Notes under the pieces: generated by a model
Databases searched by the model: none
Seen by the model: the letters and a program-made list of their open reading frames with translations, nothing else
Told to the model about the DNA's origin: nothing
In this document: in pieces, positions 1 to 7,973 of the stretch
How the letters are laid out: every line of letters starts with the position of its first letter
How positions within the stretch are numbered: the stretch's first letter is position 1
Program-made: the position numbers and the translations under genes
NCBI GenBank assembly: GCA_018819135.1
Contig: JAHJQK010000019.1
Coordinates: 1-46,657 of the forward strand
Reading direction: 5' to 3'
Origin: Pseudomonadota bacterium
Lineage (GTDB): Bacteria; Desulfobacterota; SM23-61
DNA: 46,657 nt

Positions 1-189
1 CAGCTTAAAGGGATGCTTCGAAACTCGGTTCGGAAGCTGCGAAGATCCCAAAATTTACTCTGGTCATGCATTTATGCCTCAGACTTACCTTGGACTCGGA
101 ACTAGATAGATCGTTCCATTACTTATGCGAAATTCAATAATATATATTACTCTGCTGTAAAAATTGCTTAGGGGCCCTTCCTCGGTAAC

Positions 190-624
190 ATGATGGGATT
201 CAATTGGAAGCTTTTCCTCTTGCCAGAAACTATGGCCATTTGCCAGGTGCCGAAGGATGTAGATGTTCCTCAATGGGCCCTCGCTGCTTCGTTTTATTCC
301 ATCACCCGAACCGCAGAGGAATTATCCGTGGTCTGCCCTCAAACCGACGTTCCGGAAGGAATCAAAAAGGATGAAGGATGGCGCTGTCTGAAGGTGGAAG
401 GGCCGCTGGATTTTTCCGCAACTGGAATCCTCGCTTCCCTTACCATGCCATTGGCAAAGGAGGAAATCAGTGTTTTCGCGGTTTCCACTTACAACACGGA
501 TTATTTGCTGGTGAAAGCGCAGCATTTAGAAAAAGCAGTGCAGATCCTTTCTCAGAATGGACACCGGATTCAATATTTAAAAAAATTATTAGCCACAGAG
601 AGCACAGAGATCACAGAGAAATAA
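190..624 (+). CDS. ACT-domain protein (CASTOR-like ACT_7 type)
   Basis: A 144-residue soluble protein. The segments WALAASFYSITRTAEELSVV, CLKVEGPLDF and the stretch from GILASL to STYNTDYLLVK are typical of small stand-alone ACT proteins thought to sense amino acids; no catalytic role is implied. Tandem ATGs lie at 190 and 193 with no clear ribosome binding site, but homologues of this type begin at about this point, with the FLLPETMAICQVP-like strand. The last dozen residues (LATESTEITEK) and the stop codon come from the left arm of a CACAGAG-rich inverted repeat, so the natural C-terminus has probably been replaced. The family call is firm; the ligand is unknown. Confidence 0.8.
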   Translation: MMGFNWKLFLLPETMAICQVPKDVDVPQWALAASFYSITRTAEELSVVCPQTDVPEGIKKDEGWRCLKVEGPLDFSATGILASLTMPLAKEEISVFAVSTYNTDYLLVKAQHLEKAVQILSQNGHRIQYLKKLLATESTEITEK

Positions 625-720
625 ATAAAAGTAAAAAATTTATTAATTTTTTATCTTATTTTTTGTAATTCGCTTTTTTACCTCTTGGACCTCTGTGTTC
701 TCTGTGACCTCTGTGGCTAA
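588..720. repeat. CACAGAG-rich inverted repeat, copy 1
   Basis: The left arm at about 588-621 (ttagccacagag then cacagaga and cacagag) is matched by a right arm at about 681-720 whose reverse complement starts ttagccacagaggtcacaga. The 60-base loop is AT-rich. The transcript could fold into a long hairpin between the ACT gene and the aminotransferase gene. A second, shorter relative lies at 2002-2076. The function is unknown; it could act as a terminator or be a mobile palindromic element. Confidence 0.8.
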
Positions 721-743
721 ATCGCTTTGAGATGGAGAGTGTG

Positions 744-1940
744 ATGGAATACAACGTAGCCAAGCGAACCGAGTCTTTCCAGGAATCAGTGATCCGCAAA
801 ATGACCCGGGTTTGCCAGAAATACGGAGGGATCAACTTGGCCCAGGGATTTCCGGAAAAGTCCGCTCCCGAAGAGGTTCTCCAAGCAGCCCTGCAAGCCA
901 TCCAGGGGGGCAACAACCAGTATTCCATAACCTGGGGGCTGCCCGCGCTGAGGGAGGCGGTTTCTAAAAAAGTATCCCGGTTCAATCTCAATGGCCGGCG
1001 GCCAGATCCCGAAAAGGAGGTCACCATCACCTGTGGCAGCAGCGAGGCCATCGTGGCTTCCCTGTTGGCCCTTGTTAACCCCGGAGAACAGGTCGTCATC
1101 TTCGAACCGTACTATGAGAACTACCTTCCGGGTTTGGCCCTGTGCGGGGCAACGCCCCTTTTCGTGCCCTTGCGCGCACCGGAGTGGGCGATGGACCTGG
1201 AAGAATTGAATAAAGCCTTTTGGCAAAACCCCAAAGCCTTGATCCTGAATACCCCGGCCAATCCTTCAGGCAAAATATTTTCAAGAGAGGAGTTGGCGAC
1301 CATCGCCCGACTTTGTATTCATCATGGCACTTATGTCATAACCGATGAAATATATGAACACATCATTTACGACGGGTTTAAGCATGTCAGCATGGCCAGT
1401 TTACCGGATATGTGGGAGCGGACGGTCACGATCAGCGGTTGTTCAAAGACTTACAGTGTAACCGGCTGGCGGGTAGGATACGTTGTGGCCCCCTATGGCC
1501 TGATGGCAGCCATCCGCAAGATACATGATTACATGGTAGTGGCGGCGCCGACTCCTTTTCAAATCGCCGCCATCACGGCTATGGGCCTTCCTGACTCTTA
1601 CTACCGGGACCTGGGAGAACATTACCGGGCGCAACGGGCCTTCCTCTTACAGATATTCCAGGAACTTTCGATCCCGGTGCTTCGCCCTTCCGGGGCTTAT
1701 TACATGATGATCCGCATTGATGGAATGGGATACGAGGATGATGAAGCCTTTGCCATGGCGCTGATGGAAAAAGCAGGCCTGGCGGTGGTGCCGGGGTCGA
1801 GCTTTTACCACCGGCCAGAGGATGGGCGGGATAAGGTTCGGATCTGCTATGCCAAGTCCTGGGAGACGCTGGGCGAAGTCAAAAAGAGGTTATATCGATT
1901 TTTCAAGGAAGAGATCCACGATATCCCCCGAAGGTTTTAA
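744..1940 (+). CDS. PLP-dependent aminotransferase, class I/II (kynurenine/aspartate aminotransferase-like)
   Basis: A 398-residue fold-type I aminotransferase transferring an amino group from an amino acid to a 2-oxo acid in the cytosol. Visible marks are the N-terminal INLAQGFPE strand, NQYSITWGLPALREAV, the NTPANPSGK motif and the PLP lysine (about Lys235) in SGCSKTYSVTGWRVGY; the C-terminal phosphate-binding arginine is in VRICYAKS. I prefer the ATG at 744 because GGAGAG sits 5-7 bases upstream; an in-frame ATG at 732 lacks that. The gene stands alone between two copies of the CACAGAG repeat. Substrate cannot be told from sequence; the glutamine/kynurenine/methionine branch (YbdL/KAT-like) is the nearest match by eye. 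Confidence 0.9.
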   Translation: MEYNVAKRTESFQESVIRKMTRVCQKYGGINLAQGFPEKSAPEEVLQAALQAIQGGNNQYSITWGLPALREAVSKKVSRFNLNGRRPDPEKEVTITCGSSEAIVASLLALVNPGEQVVIFEPYYENYLPGLALCGATPLFVPLRAPEWAMDLEELNKAFWQNPKALILNTPANPSGKIFSREELATIARLCIHHGTYVITDEIYEHIIYDGFKHVSMASLPDMWERTVTISGCSKTYSVTGWRVGYVVAPYGLMAAIRKIHDYMVVAAPTPFQIAAITAMGLPDSYYRDLGEHYRAQRAFLLQIFQELSIPVLRPSGAYYMMIRIDGMGYEDDEAFAMALMEKAGLAVVPGSSFYHRPEDGRDKVRICYAKSWETLGEVKKRLYRFFKEEIHDIPRRF

Positions 1941-2001
1941 ATGATTTCAGGAGGTGTCGCGGCAACTGAAGAACTGTTTTCTAAATTGAGCGTTTATTTT
2001 A

Positions 2002-2076
2002 AACCACAGAGAACGCAGAGAATAAAGAGAATCATTTCATGGTTTCCTCTGTGCCCTCTGTGGTGAATCTTTTTTA
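2002..2076. repeat. CACAGAG-rich inverted repeat, copy 2
   Basis: The left arm at about 2002-2029 (aaaccacagagaacgcagag) is followed by a right arm at about 2046-2070 (cctctgtgccctctgtggtg) that is nearly its reverse complement. It belongs to the same sequence family as the repeat at 588-720. It sits between the convergent ends of the aminotransferase gene (plus) and the LarA-like gene (minus), so it may serve as a two-way terminator. Confidence 0.7.
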
Positions 2077-2083
2077 GGTGTTT

Positions 2084-3331
2084 TTAATTGACGAATTGTA
2101 AGGAGCCGTTGGGAAAGATAGATACACTCTGCGCCGAAGAGCCGTCTTTCAATTCCTCTAAGACATCCTTCCAGGTATTGCGGATGATCACATTTTCAGG
2201 GTAGCGTTCCAGGAGGTCGGCCCGCGAGCAATTGGGTGAAAAAACGATAACCTTGCGCCCCTGGAAGATTCCGGCAATGGACTGGCGGCGGTCCACCGGG
2301 TTATAAAGCCTCATTCCCCGGTCCGCGAGAGAATGGAACCCAAGACCATCAGAACTGGCCGTGGCAATGACCACTTTCCCCCCTTCGCGCACTAAACGGC
2401 GGGACACATTGCCCGTCCACACGTTGAGAGCCTTCTGGGCCTGGACTAATTCCGTATCTTCGGGAAAGGCGTTGAAGATGCCGATATCCGCATCCAGCGG
2501 GGCTTCGGTCAAATATACTTTTCCGGCCAGCTCCACGGCCGCCCGATGGGCCTGAACCAAATCCCCCACAAAAACCCCGGCGGTCTTGCCATCGGAAGTC
2601 CCCACGGAATTGACGATGAGGTTCAAACCGGCCATTCTGGCTCCCTCTTCCATGTCTAAGCGAAGCGCATTGGTGTTCAGATCAGATCCCTGGGAGAAGC
2701 CCGTGCTTCCGATCTTGCCCATGAAGGCCGGGGTGTGATTTTTTTCGATGGTTTCAATGGATCCTAATCCCGGGATGACGATTTTACCCCCTCCGCCAAA
2801 GCCGGCAATGGGGTGGGGGGTGATAAACCCGATACCGATCTTGATCTCCGCCTCTATGAAATAGCGGTTGATCTGCACCGGCGTTCCTCTGGAGGTGGTG
2901 CCAACGTTGATCAGATTCTCGTAAGGGTGATGGTTATAAACCGGAAAGCGATTGGCTATTTTCTTCCCCAGCTTTTTCTCCTGGTCCGTTTTCATGAGGG
3001 GACGATGGCACCCGATGGCCATGACGATCTTGATGTTTTCCTCCTTGAGGCCCCCTTGATTTAATTCTTCCAGGATGAAGGGCAAGAAACGGTGGGCCTG
3101 GGTGGGGCGGGTCAGGTCATCTACGGCAATGACTGCGGTTTTTTTCCCTTCGGCTAACCTGCGGATAGTCTCCTGGCCGATGGGATTCTGAAAGGCCTTG
3201 CGGATTTCAGCCTGACTCAAATCCGGTCCATCCGCCATGGAGGCCGTGTGGACCTTCCAATGATTGGGAAAAGTTAAGGGGAGGTTCTTGTTCCCCCGCC
3301 AGCATCCCCATGGAATCGTAGCTTTTTTCAT
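2084..3331 (-). CDS. LarA-family nickel-dependent racemase homologue 1
   Basis: A 415-residue member of the lactate racemase family (LarA, DUF2088), which inverts 2-hydroxy acids using a nickel-pincer nucleotide. The key positions of Lactobacillus LarA appear conserved and at nearly the same numbers: Asp72 and Arg75 in DDLTRPT, His109 in GCHRP, His173 and Lys183 (pincer attachment) in TPHPIAGFGGGGKIVIPG, and His199 in EKNHT. No larB, larC or larE cofactor genes lie in the window. A G-rich stretch precedes the ATG. It is divergent from the CitE-like gene. The family is now known to act on many 2-hydroxy acids, so lactate is only one possible substrate. A second homologue is at 28697. Confidence 0.85.
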   Translation of the reverse strand: MKKATIPWGCWRGNKNLPLTFPNHWKVHTASMADGPDLSQAEIRKAFQNPIGQETIRRLAEGKKTAVIAVDDLTRPTQAHRFLPFILEELNQGGLKEENIKIVMAIGCHRPLMKTDQEKKLGKKIANRFPVYNHHPYENLINVGTTSRGTPVQINRYFIEAEIKIGIGFITPHPIAGFGGGGKIVIPGLGSIETIEKNHTPAFMGKIGSTGFSQGSDLNTNALRLDMEEGARMAGLNLIVNSVGTSDGKTAGVFVGDLVQAHRAAVELAGKVYLTEAPLDADIGIFNAFPEDTELVQAQKALNVWTGNVSRRLVREGGKVVIATASSDGLGFHSLADRGMRLYNPVDRRQSIAGIFQGRKVIVFSPNCSRADLLERYPENVIIRNTWKDVLEELKDGSSAQSVSIFPNGSLQFVN

Positions 3332-3699
3332 TTTAAAATTCCCCCTCGTTGGTTCAGAAGTCTGGTAATCCAGTGAACTAGATTTAATCCTAATATATCA
3401 CAACAAAGATGCCCGGGTGAAAAAAATATATCGACCAAAATAGAAAGTGGCCTTTTCTGCAATTTTCAGCCGCAGGATTTTAAATTCATGAAAAAGGGGG
3501 GGAAATATGGAGAAAAAAATTATGTTGACAAAAAAATTACTTTGGTATAAACCCAACACGGTTTAGAACATCAACCTTGTTCCTTTGGTAACAACCAGAA
3601 TAAACATAAGCTCTTTATTTTGGTGGTTTTATCATGTATGCCCTAAAGAAATTGAAATGCGGTAACCACCTTTACATCCTGCAAGAGAGGAGTTAAAGC
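3332..3699. other. Divergent intergenic region between larA homologue 1 and the CitE-like gene
   Basis: This 368-base AT-rich non-coding stretch holds the start regions of both flanking genes. On the plus strand a sigma70-like pair is visible at 3525-3551. I see no coding remnant, tRNA or strong hairpin here. Confidence 0.6.
3525..3551 (+). promoter_or_regulatory. Putative promoter for the CitE-like/dehydrogenase pair
   Basis: A perfect -35 box TTGACA at 3525-3530 is followed after 15 bases by TATAAA at 3546-3551. The spacing is short of the ideal 17, so the call is tentative. It lies about 150 bases upstream of the ATG at 3700 and would leave a long leader. Confidence 0.4.
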
Positions 3700-4617
3700 A
3701 TGAAGCGAATGATACGAAGATCCACATTAATTCTCCCGGTGAATATCCCGAAGTTTGTCGAAAAGGCTTATCAACGGGGAGCAGACGCCATCCTGCTGGA
3801 CCTGGAAGATGCGGTTCCTCCGGCGGAAAAAGAAAACGCCCGCAAGCTGATCAAGAATTCCATTTCCCTGGCGGCCCGGGGCGGGGCCGAGGTGGGCGTG
3901 CGGATTAACAAGGACCCCTCCTGGCTGCCCCTGGACGTGGAAGCCTCCGTTTATCCGGGCCTGGATGGAATTACCCTGCCTAAAACCGAATCCGCCGAGG
4001 AAGTGCGCCAACTGGAGGCCCTGGTGGAAAAGCTGGAGCGGACGCGGGGAATCAAACCGGGCCACATCGAGTTCTCCATCCTCATCGAGAACCCGCGGGG
4101 CTTGTTGAAAGCCCAAGAGATTGCCATGGCCAGCCCCCGGATTGAGTCCATGACCGTCGGTATGGAAGACTATTGCCTGGAGCTGGGGGTGGAACCTTCT
4201 CCAGAGGGCCTGGAAATCTTTTACCCCCTCTCTTGGATTGTAACCGTATGTAAGGCTGCCGGGATCAGGCCCATGGGCCTTTTGGGAAGCATCGCTGAAT
4301 TCCGGGATCTGCAGGGGTTCGAGCATGCCGCCGCCAGAGCCCGCCAATTAGGATGTGAGGGGGCATCCTGCATCCATCCGGATCAGGTGCCGGTGCTCAA
4401 TCGGGTCTTCTCTCCCCCGCCGGAAAAGGTAGAATATGCCCGACGAGCGGTAGAGGTTTTCGAAGAAGGGGTACGCCGGGGAACGGCCTCGGTAAATCTG
4501 GATGGAAAGATGGTGGATATTCCGGTCTATAACCGGTCCAAGCGGAGCCTCCAGCGCGCCGAGGCCATTGCCGCCGTGGAGCGGAGGAAGGCAGAGGCGC
4601 TGGCGCGTTTGAAGTAA
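3700..4617 (+). CDS. HpcH/HpaI-CitE family lyase (citryl/malyl/citramalyl-CoA lyase-like)
   Basis: A 305-residue TIM-barrel carbon-carbon lyase. Motifs of the CitE group are present in order: LLDLEDAVPPAEK (residues 32-44), VRIN with Arg68, TLPKTES, the metal-ligand glutamate in ILIENPRG (Glu130) and the metal-ligand aspartate in VGMEDY (Asp157), then SCIHPDQVPVLN near residue 225. Enzymes of this group cleave or form beta-hydroxyacyl-CoA esters such as malyl-CoA, citramalyl-CoA or citryl-CoA, using Mg2+. GAGAGGAG lies 8-15 bases before the ATG. It is followed 103 bases later by a beta-decarboxylating dehydrogenase, suggesting a shared pathway. No CitD or CitF partners are near, so a role in classical citrate lyase is unlikely. 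Confidence 0.88.
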   Translation: MKRMIRRSTLILPVNIPKFVEKAYQRGADAILLDLEDAVPPAEKENARKLIKNSISLAARGGAEVGVRINKDPSWLPLDVEASVYPGLDGITLPKTESAEEVRQLEALVEKLERTRGIKPGHIEFSILIENPRGLLKAQEIAMASPRIESMTVGMEDYCLELGVEPSPEGLEIFYPLSWIVTVCKAAGIRPMGLLGSIAEFRDLQGFEHAAARARQLGCEGASCIHPDQVPVLNRVFSPPPEKVEYARRAVEVFEEGVRRGTASVNLDGKMVDIPVYNRSKRSLQRAEAIAAVERRKAEALARLK

Positions 4618-4621
4618 AAAA

Positions 4622-4695
4622 AGGGTTCGAGTGAAATATTGAATGTTTGAATTTTTTTTCACTTGGATCCTCGGCCCCTTGAATCCTCGAACCCT
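4622..4695. repeat. Intergenic inverted repeat
   Basis: agggttcgag at 4622-4631 is exactly complementary to ctcgaaccct at 4686-4695, and the inner tgaaa at 4632-4636 can also pair with tttca in the loop. The RNA hairpin would lie between the lyase and dehydrogenase genes. It could modulate read-through or be one more palindromic repeat element. Confidence 0.6.
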
Positions 4696-4720
4696 ATTAT
4701 TTTTTGAAAAAGGAGGAAAT

Positions 4721-5812
4721 ATGGGATCATATCGAGTCGTTGTATTGCCAGGGGATGGGGTAGGCCCCGAGATTATCAAAGAAGGAATGAAAGTCATCCG
4801 AGCGGCACTGGCCTTGACTTCCCTGGATGTCCAGTTTACCGAATTAGAGATTGGGGCGGGCCGTTATCGCAGGACCGGAACAGCTTTTAGTCAAGAAGAC
4901 ATTGAAAAGGTACGGAAAGCGGATGCGGTCTATTTTGGAGCTGTGGGCCTTCCCGATGTCCGCCTGCCCGATGGCCGGGAAGTCCAATCCGGATACATCT
5001 ATAGACAAGACCTGGACCTTTATACCAACATTCGACCCGTCAAACTTTACAAGGGCATCGAATCCCCCTTGAAGAAAGCCCAGGAGAAAGGAATTGATTA
5101 TGTGATCTTCAGGGAGAACACGGAAGGGCTGTACACCTTCGGAAAAGGCGGATTCCGCATCGGGGACGAGGCGGCGGTGAACCCGCTGATCATTTCCCGG
5201 AAAGGGACGGAGCGGATTGTGAGGGCCGCCTTTCAGATGGCCCGGCGGCGCCAAGGAGCTCCTGAGGATGGGTTGAAAAGGGTGACCTGTACGACCAAGT
5301 CCAACGTGGTGGAAGCCTTCGCCTTTTTCGAGGAGGTGTTCAAAGAGGTGGCCAGAGAGTTTCCCGATATCCAGAACGAACATTATTACACGGATGCCTT
5401 GACGGTCATGATGGTCCAGAGACCATGGCACTTTGATGTGATCGTGACTGAAAACATGTTCGGGGACATTCTTTCAGACTTAGGGGCAGGGACGATCGGA
5501 AGCTTGGGCCTGGCTCCTTCTGCAGAAGTGGGAGATCATCACGGCCTTTTCCAGTCCATCCACGGGAGCGCTCCGGATATTGCGGGGAAAGGGATTGTAA
5601 ACCCCATCGCTGCCATTCTCTCCGGAGGAATGATGTTCGACTGGCTGGGAAATAGGCATGGCGATGGTCAGGCCAAAGAAATAGGTAGCCGCATCGAAAA
5701 AGCGGTGGAGGCCGTGCTGGCCAAGGGGCAGGTCAGGACACCGGACTTAGGCGGAAAGAACACGACGGTTCAGGTGGGTGACGCTATCGTGCAGGAAATT
5801 AAAAGTGGATGA
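4721..5812 (+). CDS. Isocitrate/isopropylmalate dehydrogenase family beta-decarboxylating dehydrogenase
   Basis: A 363-residue NAD(P)-dependent metal enzyme that oxidises and decarboxylates a 2-hydroxy acid with a 3-carboxylate (3-isopropylmalate, tartrate/malate, homoisocitrate class). Motifs: VVLPGDGVGPEI at the N-terminus, IRPVKLY, the substrate-binding VIFRENTEGLY, the catalytic lysine in TTKSNVVEA, the metal aspartates in VTENMFGDILSDLGAG, and the nucleotide loop HGSAPDIAGKGIVNP. The start at 4721 is set by AGGAGG 5 bases upstream; an upstream in-frame start at 4643 would run through the inverted repeat. The GREVQSGYIYRQDLDLY segment argues against a plain LeuB. Substrate unknown; pairing with a CitE-like lyase suggests a branched C5-C6 acid. 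Confidence 0.88.
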   Translation: MGSYRVVVLPGDGVGPEIIKEGMKVIRAALALTSLDVQFTELEIGAGRYRRTGTAFSQEDIEKVRKADAVYFGAVGLPDVRLPDGREVQSGYIYRQDLDLYTNIRPVKLYKGIESPLKKAQEKGIDYVIFRENTEGLYTFGKGGFRIGDEAAVNPLIISRKGTERIVRAAFQMARRRQGAPEDGLKRVTCTTKSNVVEAFAFFEEVFKEVAREFPDIQNEHYYTDALTVMMVQRPWHFDVIVTENMFGDILSDLGAGTIGSLGLAPSAEVGDHHGLFQSIHGSAPDIAGKGIVNPIAAILSGGMMFDWLGNRHGDGQAKEIGSRIEKAVEAVLAKGQVRTPDLGGKNTTVQVGDAIVQEIKSG

Positions 5813-5830
5813 AAGACGGAACCGGTTTGT

Positions 5831-6931
5831 TCAAAGACCCACTTTGAACTTCGCTTCCAGTTTTTTCATCTTCTCAACGATTCCCCCGTATTCCAGTTCG
5901 CTGTAAGAGAGCATGGCTGCCCCGGAAAAACCCTGCGCCCGTATGTCCGTGGCCTTCTGGGAGACCTTATTCCGAACGTAATCCCAATAAGGGTGGTCGA
6001 AGGCATCGGCGGGTTCGGTCAGTTTTCCGTCATGTACACAGAAAGCATGGCCGCAGACCACGGGGGGACCGTCGAAATAGGAGATACTGGAATTGATCCG
6101 AACCGGCATTAATGGACCGTTATGGCTTCCTCTCATGAAGCCAGCCACATAATGGCCGATGTTGAAGGGTGCCAAAACCTCGCCGGTAGCCGGGAAGGCG
6201 CCCTGGACCCGCACTAACATTACCGGATCGTCTTTCCCCGTATACTTCCCGGCGATGTTGTGCAGTCGGGTTGTACTCACCGAAGCGACAATCTCCTCGT
6301 TGTTCCGGGAATAGATGGCCTCGATCACAAAGCGCTGATTGTCCCGCAACAAGGCAGCAATATCGTAAAGCTCCTCCGGAGCGTTTAATTCTATCAAGCG
6401 ATCTCCCTCCGTATAGGAGACATCCATGATAACGAAGCGAAACCCCTTGCTCATCGACGGGCTGAGGATCAAACCTGAATTGTACATGGGGTCGGCAAAG
6501 GATAGGTATAGAGGGAGATTATATGCTCCCGGATCGGTCTTGTCCGCTGCAAAAAAGAGGAAGGGCTCGTTGGGCCTTTCCTGAAATTCCATCTCGGCCA
6601 CGGCCGGCCCCAATCCTCTCACGTTTCCGGAGAAAGAATCTTTCAATAAATCTTGGCCGGCTCCGTATAGCCCCTGGTCTTTGGCCACTTTCGTCCCGGC
6701 AACAAAGGTGTCCCAGGCCAGTTGATGAATCTTTTCGCTCCCTTTCCCCAGGGAGTGCGCAAAAAGAAGGGCGATATCGTCTCCGGTATGGCTAATATAA
6801 AAATCGGTGACGAGACTCCTTCCTTTGGTGGTCACGTAATTTTTAACCTCTTCTAGCAGTCGCTCGCTGGGCCGGATATGGCCCCCGATGCTTCCAATAT
6901 CGGCCTTGATAACGCTCAGTGTCGTCTTCAT
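5831..6931 (-). CDS. fbp: Bifunctional fructose-1,6-bisphosphate aldolase/phosphatase (archaeal type)
   Basis: A 366-residue class V FBPase, the one-domain enzyme that both condenses triose phosphates and dephosphorylates fructose-1,6-bisphosphate in gluconeogenesis. The N-terminus SVIKADIGSIGGHIRPS carries the metal ligands Asp11 and His18 at the positions known for the Sulfolobus enzyme. The middle TGDDIALLFAH, QGLYGAGQDLL and GKYTGKDDPVMLVR with the Schiff-base/substrate region, and the late SISYFDGPPVVCGHAF, are all family hallmarks. AGGAGGT lies 5 bases before the ATG. Family distribution (archaea and deep-branching or anaerobic bacteria) fits an autotrophic or gluconeogenic anaerobe. 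Single gene, convergent with the dehydrogenase. Confidence 0.93.
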   Translation of the reverse strand: MKTTLSVIKADIGSIGGHIRPSERLLEEVKNYVTTKGRSLVTDFYISHTGDDIALLFAHSLGKGSEKIHQLAWDTFVAGTKVAKDQGLYGAGQDLLKDSFSGNVRGLGPAVAEMEFQERPNEPFLFFAADKTDPGAYNLPLYLSFADPMYNSGLILSPSMSKGFRFVIMDVSYTEGDRLIELNAPEELYDIAALLRDNQRFVIEAIYSRNNEEIVASVSTTRLHNIAGKYTGKDDPVMLVRVQGAFPATGEVLAPFNIGHYVAGFMRGSHNGPLMPVRINSSISYFDGPPVVCGHAFCVHDGKLTEPADAFDHPYWDYVRNKVSQKATDIRAQGFSGAAMLSYSELEYGGIVEKMKKLEAKFKVGL

Positions 6932-7407
6932 GCGGACCTCCTTTTTTAAAATCCTGATGAGCGGCCTGTCACCTAAGTTTTCGCTGAGTAGACCATAACC
7001 CCCCGGCTGGCCTTCCGCAAAGCGCAGCGGGGGCGGGAAAACATAGCTGCGGAGAAATTGCAGAATCCCCCGCCACAGCTAAGGTGAGATATGTGCCAAA
7101 TATTTATAAACTCTTCTTCGGCGTTGTTTATTTTTCTCGAGTATAGTTGAAATCTACACTTTACTCGGACAACTGTCAATCGTTGATTACTGGAACCATC
7201 ATTTTGCCGGGGGAATGCCGCTCAAAACGCCGATTTAAAGTTAGGGGTTAGATTGATGGGTTAATGAGCTGCGTGGGAAATGACGGCTAGAAAAATACTC
7301 TTAAGGGATCGGTAGTCAAGGGGGAAATCAATCCATCGGGAAAATCAATGAAAGCTGAGGGTTGGTTGGCAGCAATCTATTATCGATTAGCAGCTAAAAT
7401 TTTCATT
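6932..7407. other. Intergenic region, no gene recognised
   Basis: These 476 bases lie between the FBP aldolase/phosphatase start and the cupin stop, both on the minus strand. GCGGGGG at 7027-7033 can pair with CCCCCGC at 7067-7073, a weak stem. A minus-strand open frame at 6973-7179 has no recognisable motif or ribosome binding site, so I do not call it. The promoter of the fbp gene should lie here but is not clear. Confidence 0.5.
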
Positions 7408-7779
7408 TTAGACCGACTTGGCGAAGGGAACGTTGGGGTCAGGCAGGGGCGTATTGAAGGCCAGGTGAACGGTCGGCTCACTGCTGCCGTTCCAGTTGCG
7501 GTGCCGCACCCCGGCAGGAAAGACGATGAGCGAGCCGGGAGAGCATTCGTACTGCTTACCCTCGATCTCAATGCTCATTATGCCACTCAGGATGTAGAAG
7601 ATCTGATCGACGTCGTGGACGTGCATGCCGGCCGGGGAGCCACCGCCAGCGGGCGTCTTAATGCAATTGATCGTGCAGGTCTTGGCACCCGAGGTGTGAT
7701 CGAACAGATTCTGGGTCAATCGCTCGTCGGCGCCGCTCTTATCGATGGCCGCGAAATCAATCCTGCGAACGTATTCCAT
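7408..7779 (-). CDS. Small cupin-domain protein
   Basis: A 123-residue single-domain cupin. The first cupin motif is visible as GMHVHDVDQIFYILSGIMSIEI (residues about 51-72) with His-x-His and a later Gln/Glu-like position, and the second as PGSLIVFPAGVRHRNWN with the third histidine, so a metal site is likely. Cupins of this size include isomerases, dioxygenases and ligand sensors; the reaction cannot be told. AGAGGAG precedes the ATG by 6 bases. An opposing plus-strand frame of 154 codons over the same bases lacks any domain and is a shadow. Confidence 0.8.
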   Translation of the reverse strand: MEYVRRIDFAAIDKSGADERLTQNLFDHTSGAKTCTINCIKTPAGGGSPAGMHVHDVDQIFYILSGIMSIEIEGKQYECSPGSLIVFPAGVRHRNWNGSSEPTVHLAFNTPLPDPNVPFAKSV

Positions 7780-7820
7780 GGGATACTCCTCTCGACATCA
7801 CCTTTGATATGAACTTTCCC

Positions 7821-7973
7821 TCAATCTCTCATCACTGCCCCATGAGCTGCCGAGCTGACCATCCGGGCATAAATGTCCGGGTAACCGTGGGGATATTTTT
7901 TCGGCGGGTGGACCAACTTCTCCATCCTCAGCTTCCGTAAGATCGGCCGTTCCCTGCCGTTGGGAAACGCTTT
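7821..7973 (-). other. Open, protein-like extension in frame after the FMN reductase stop
   Basis: Directly after the TAA of the flavodoxin-fold gene (7974-7976) the same frame stays open for 50 codons to a TGA at 7821-7823. It encodes a plausible protein tail including RPILRKLRMEKLVHPPKKYP and GYPDIYARMVSSAAHGAV. An ATG with a weak upstream GAGG lies in the middle (MEKLVHPP). It may be the real C-terminus separated by a recent nonsense mutation, or the tail of a deleted gene. I do not recognise the family. Confidence 0.45.

Noticed and set aside
1-189. End of an upstream gene at the left window edge
   Set aside because: One plus-strand frame is open to a TAG at 109-111, but it shows no recognisable protein features, so nothing is called.
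6973-7179. 68-codon minus-strand gene upstream of fbp
   Set aside because: Composition and start context do not look coding and no family is recognisable.
7348-7812. 154-codon plus-strand open frame over the cupin gene
   Set aside because: It has no domain or ribosome binding site, while the opposite strand has both cupin motifs and an AGAGGAG site.
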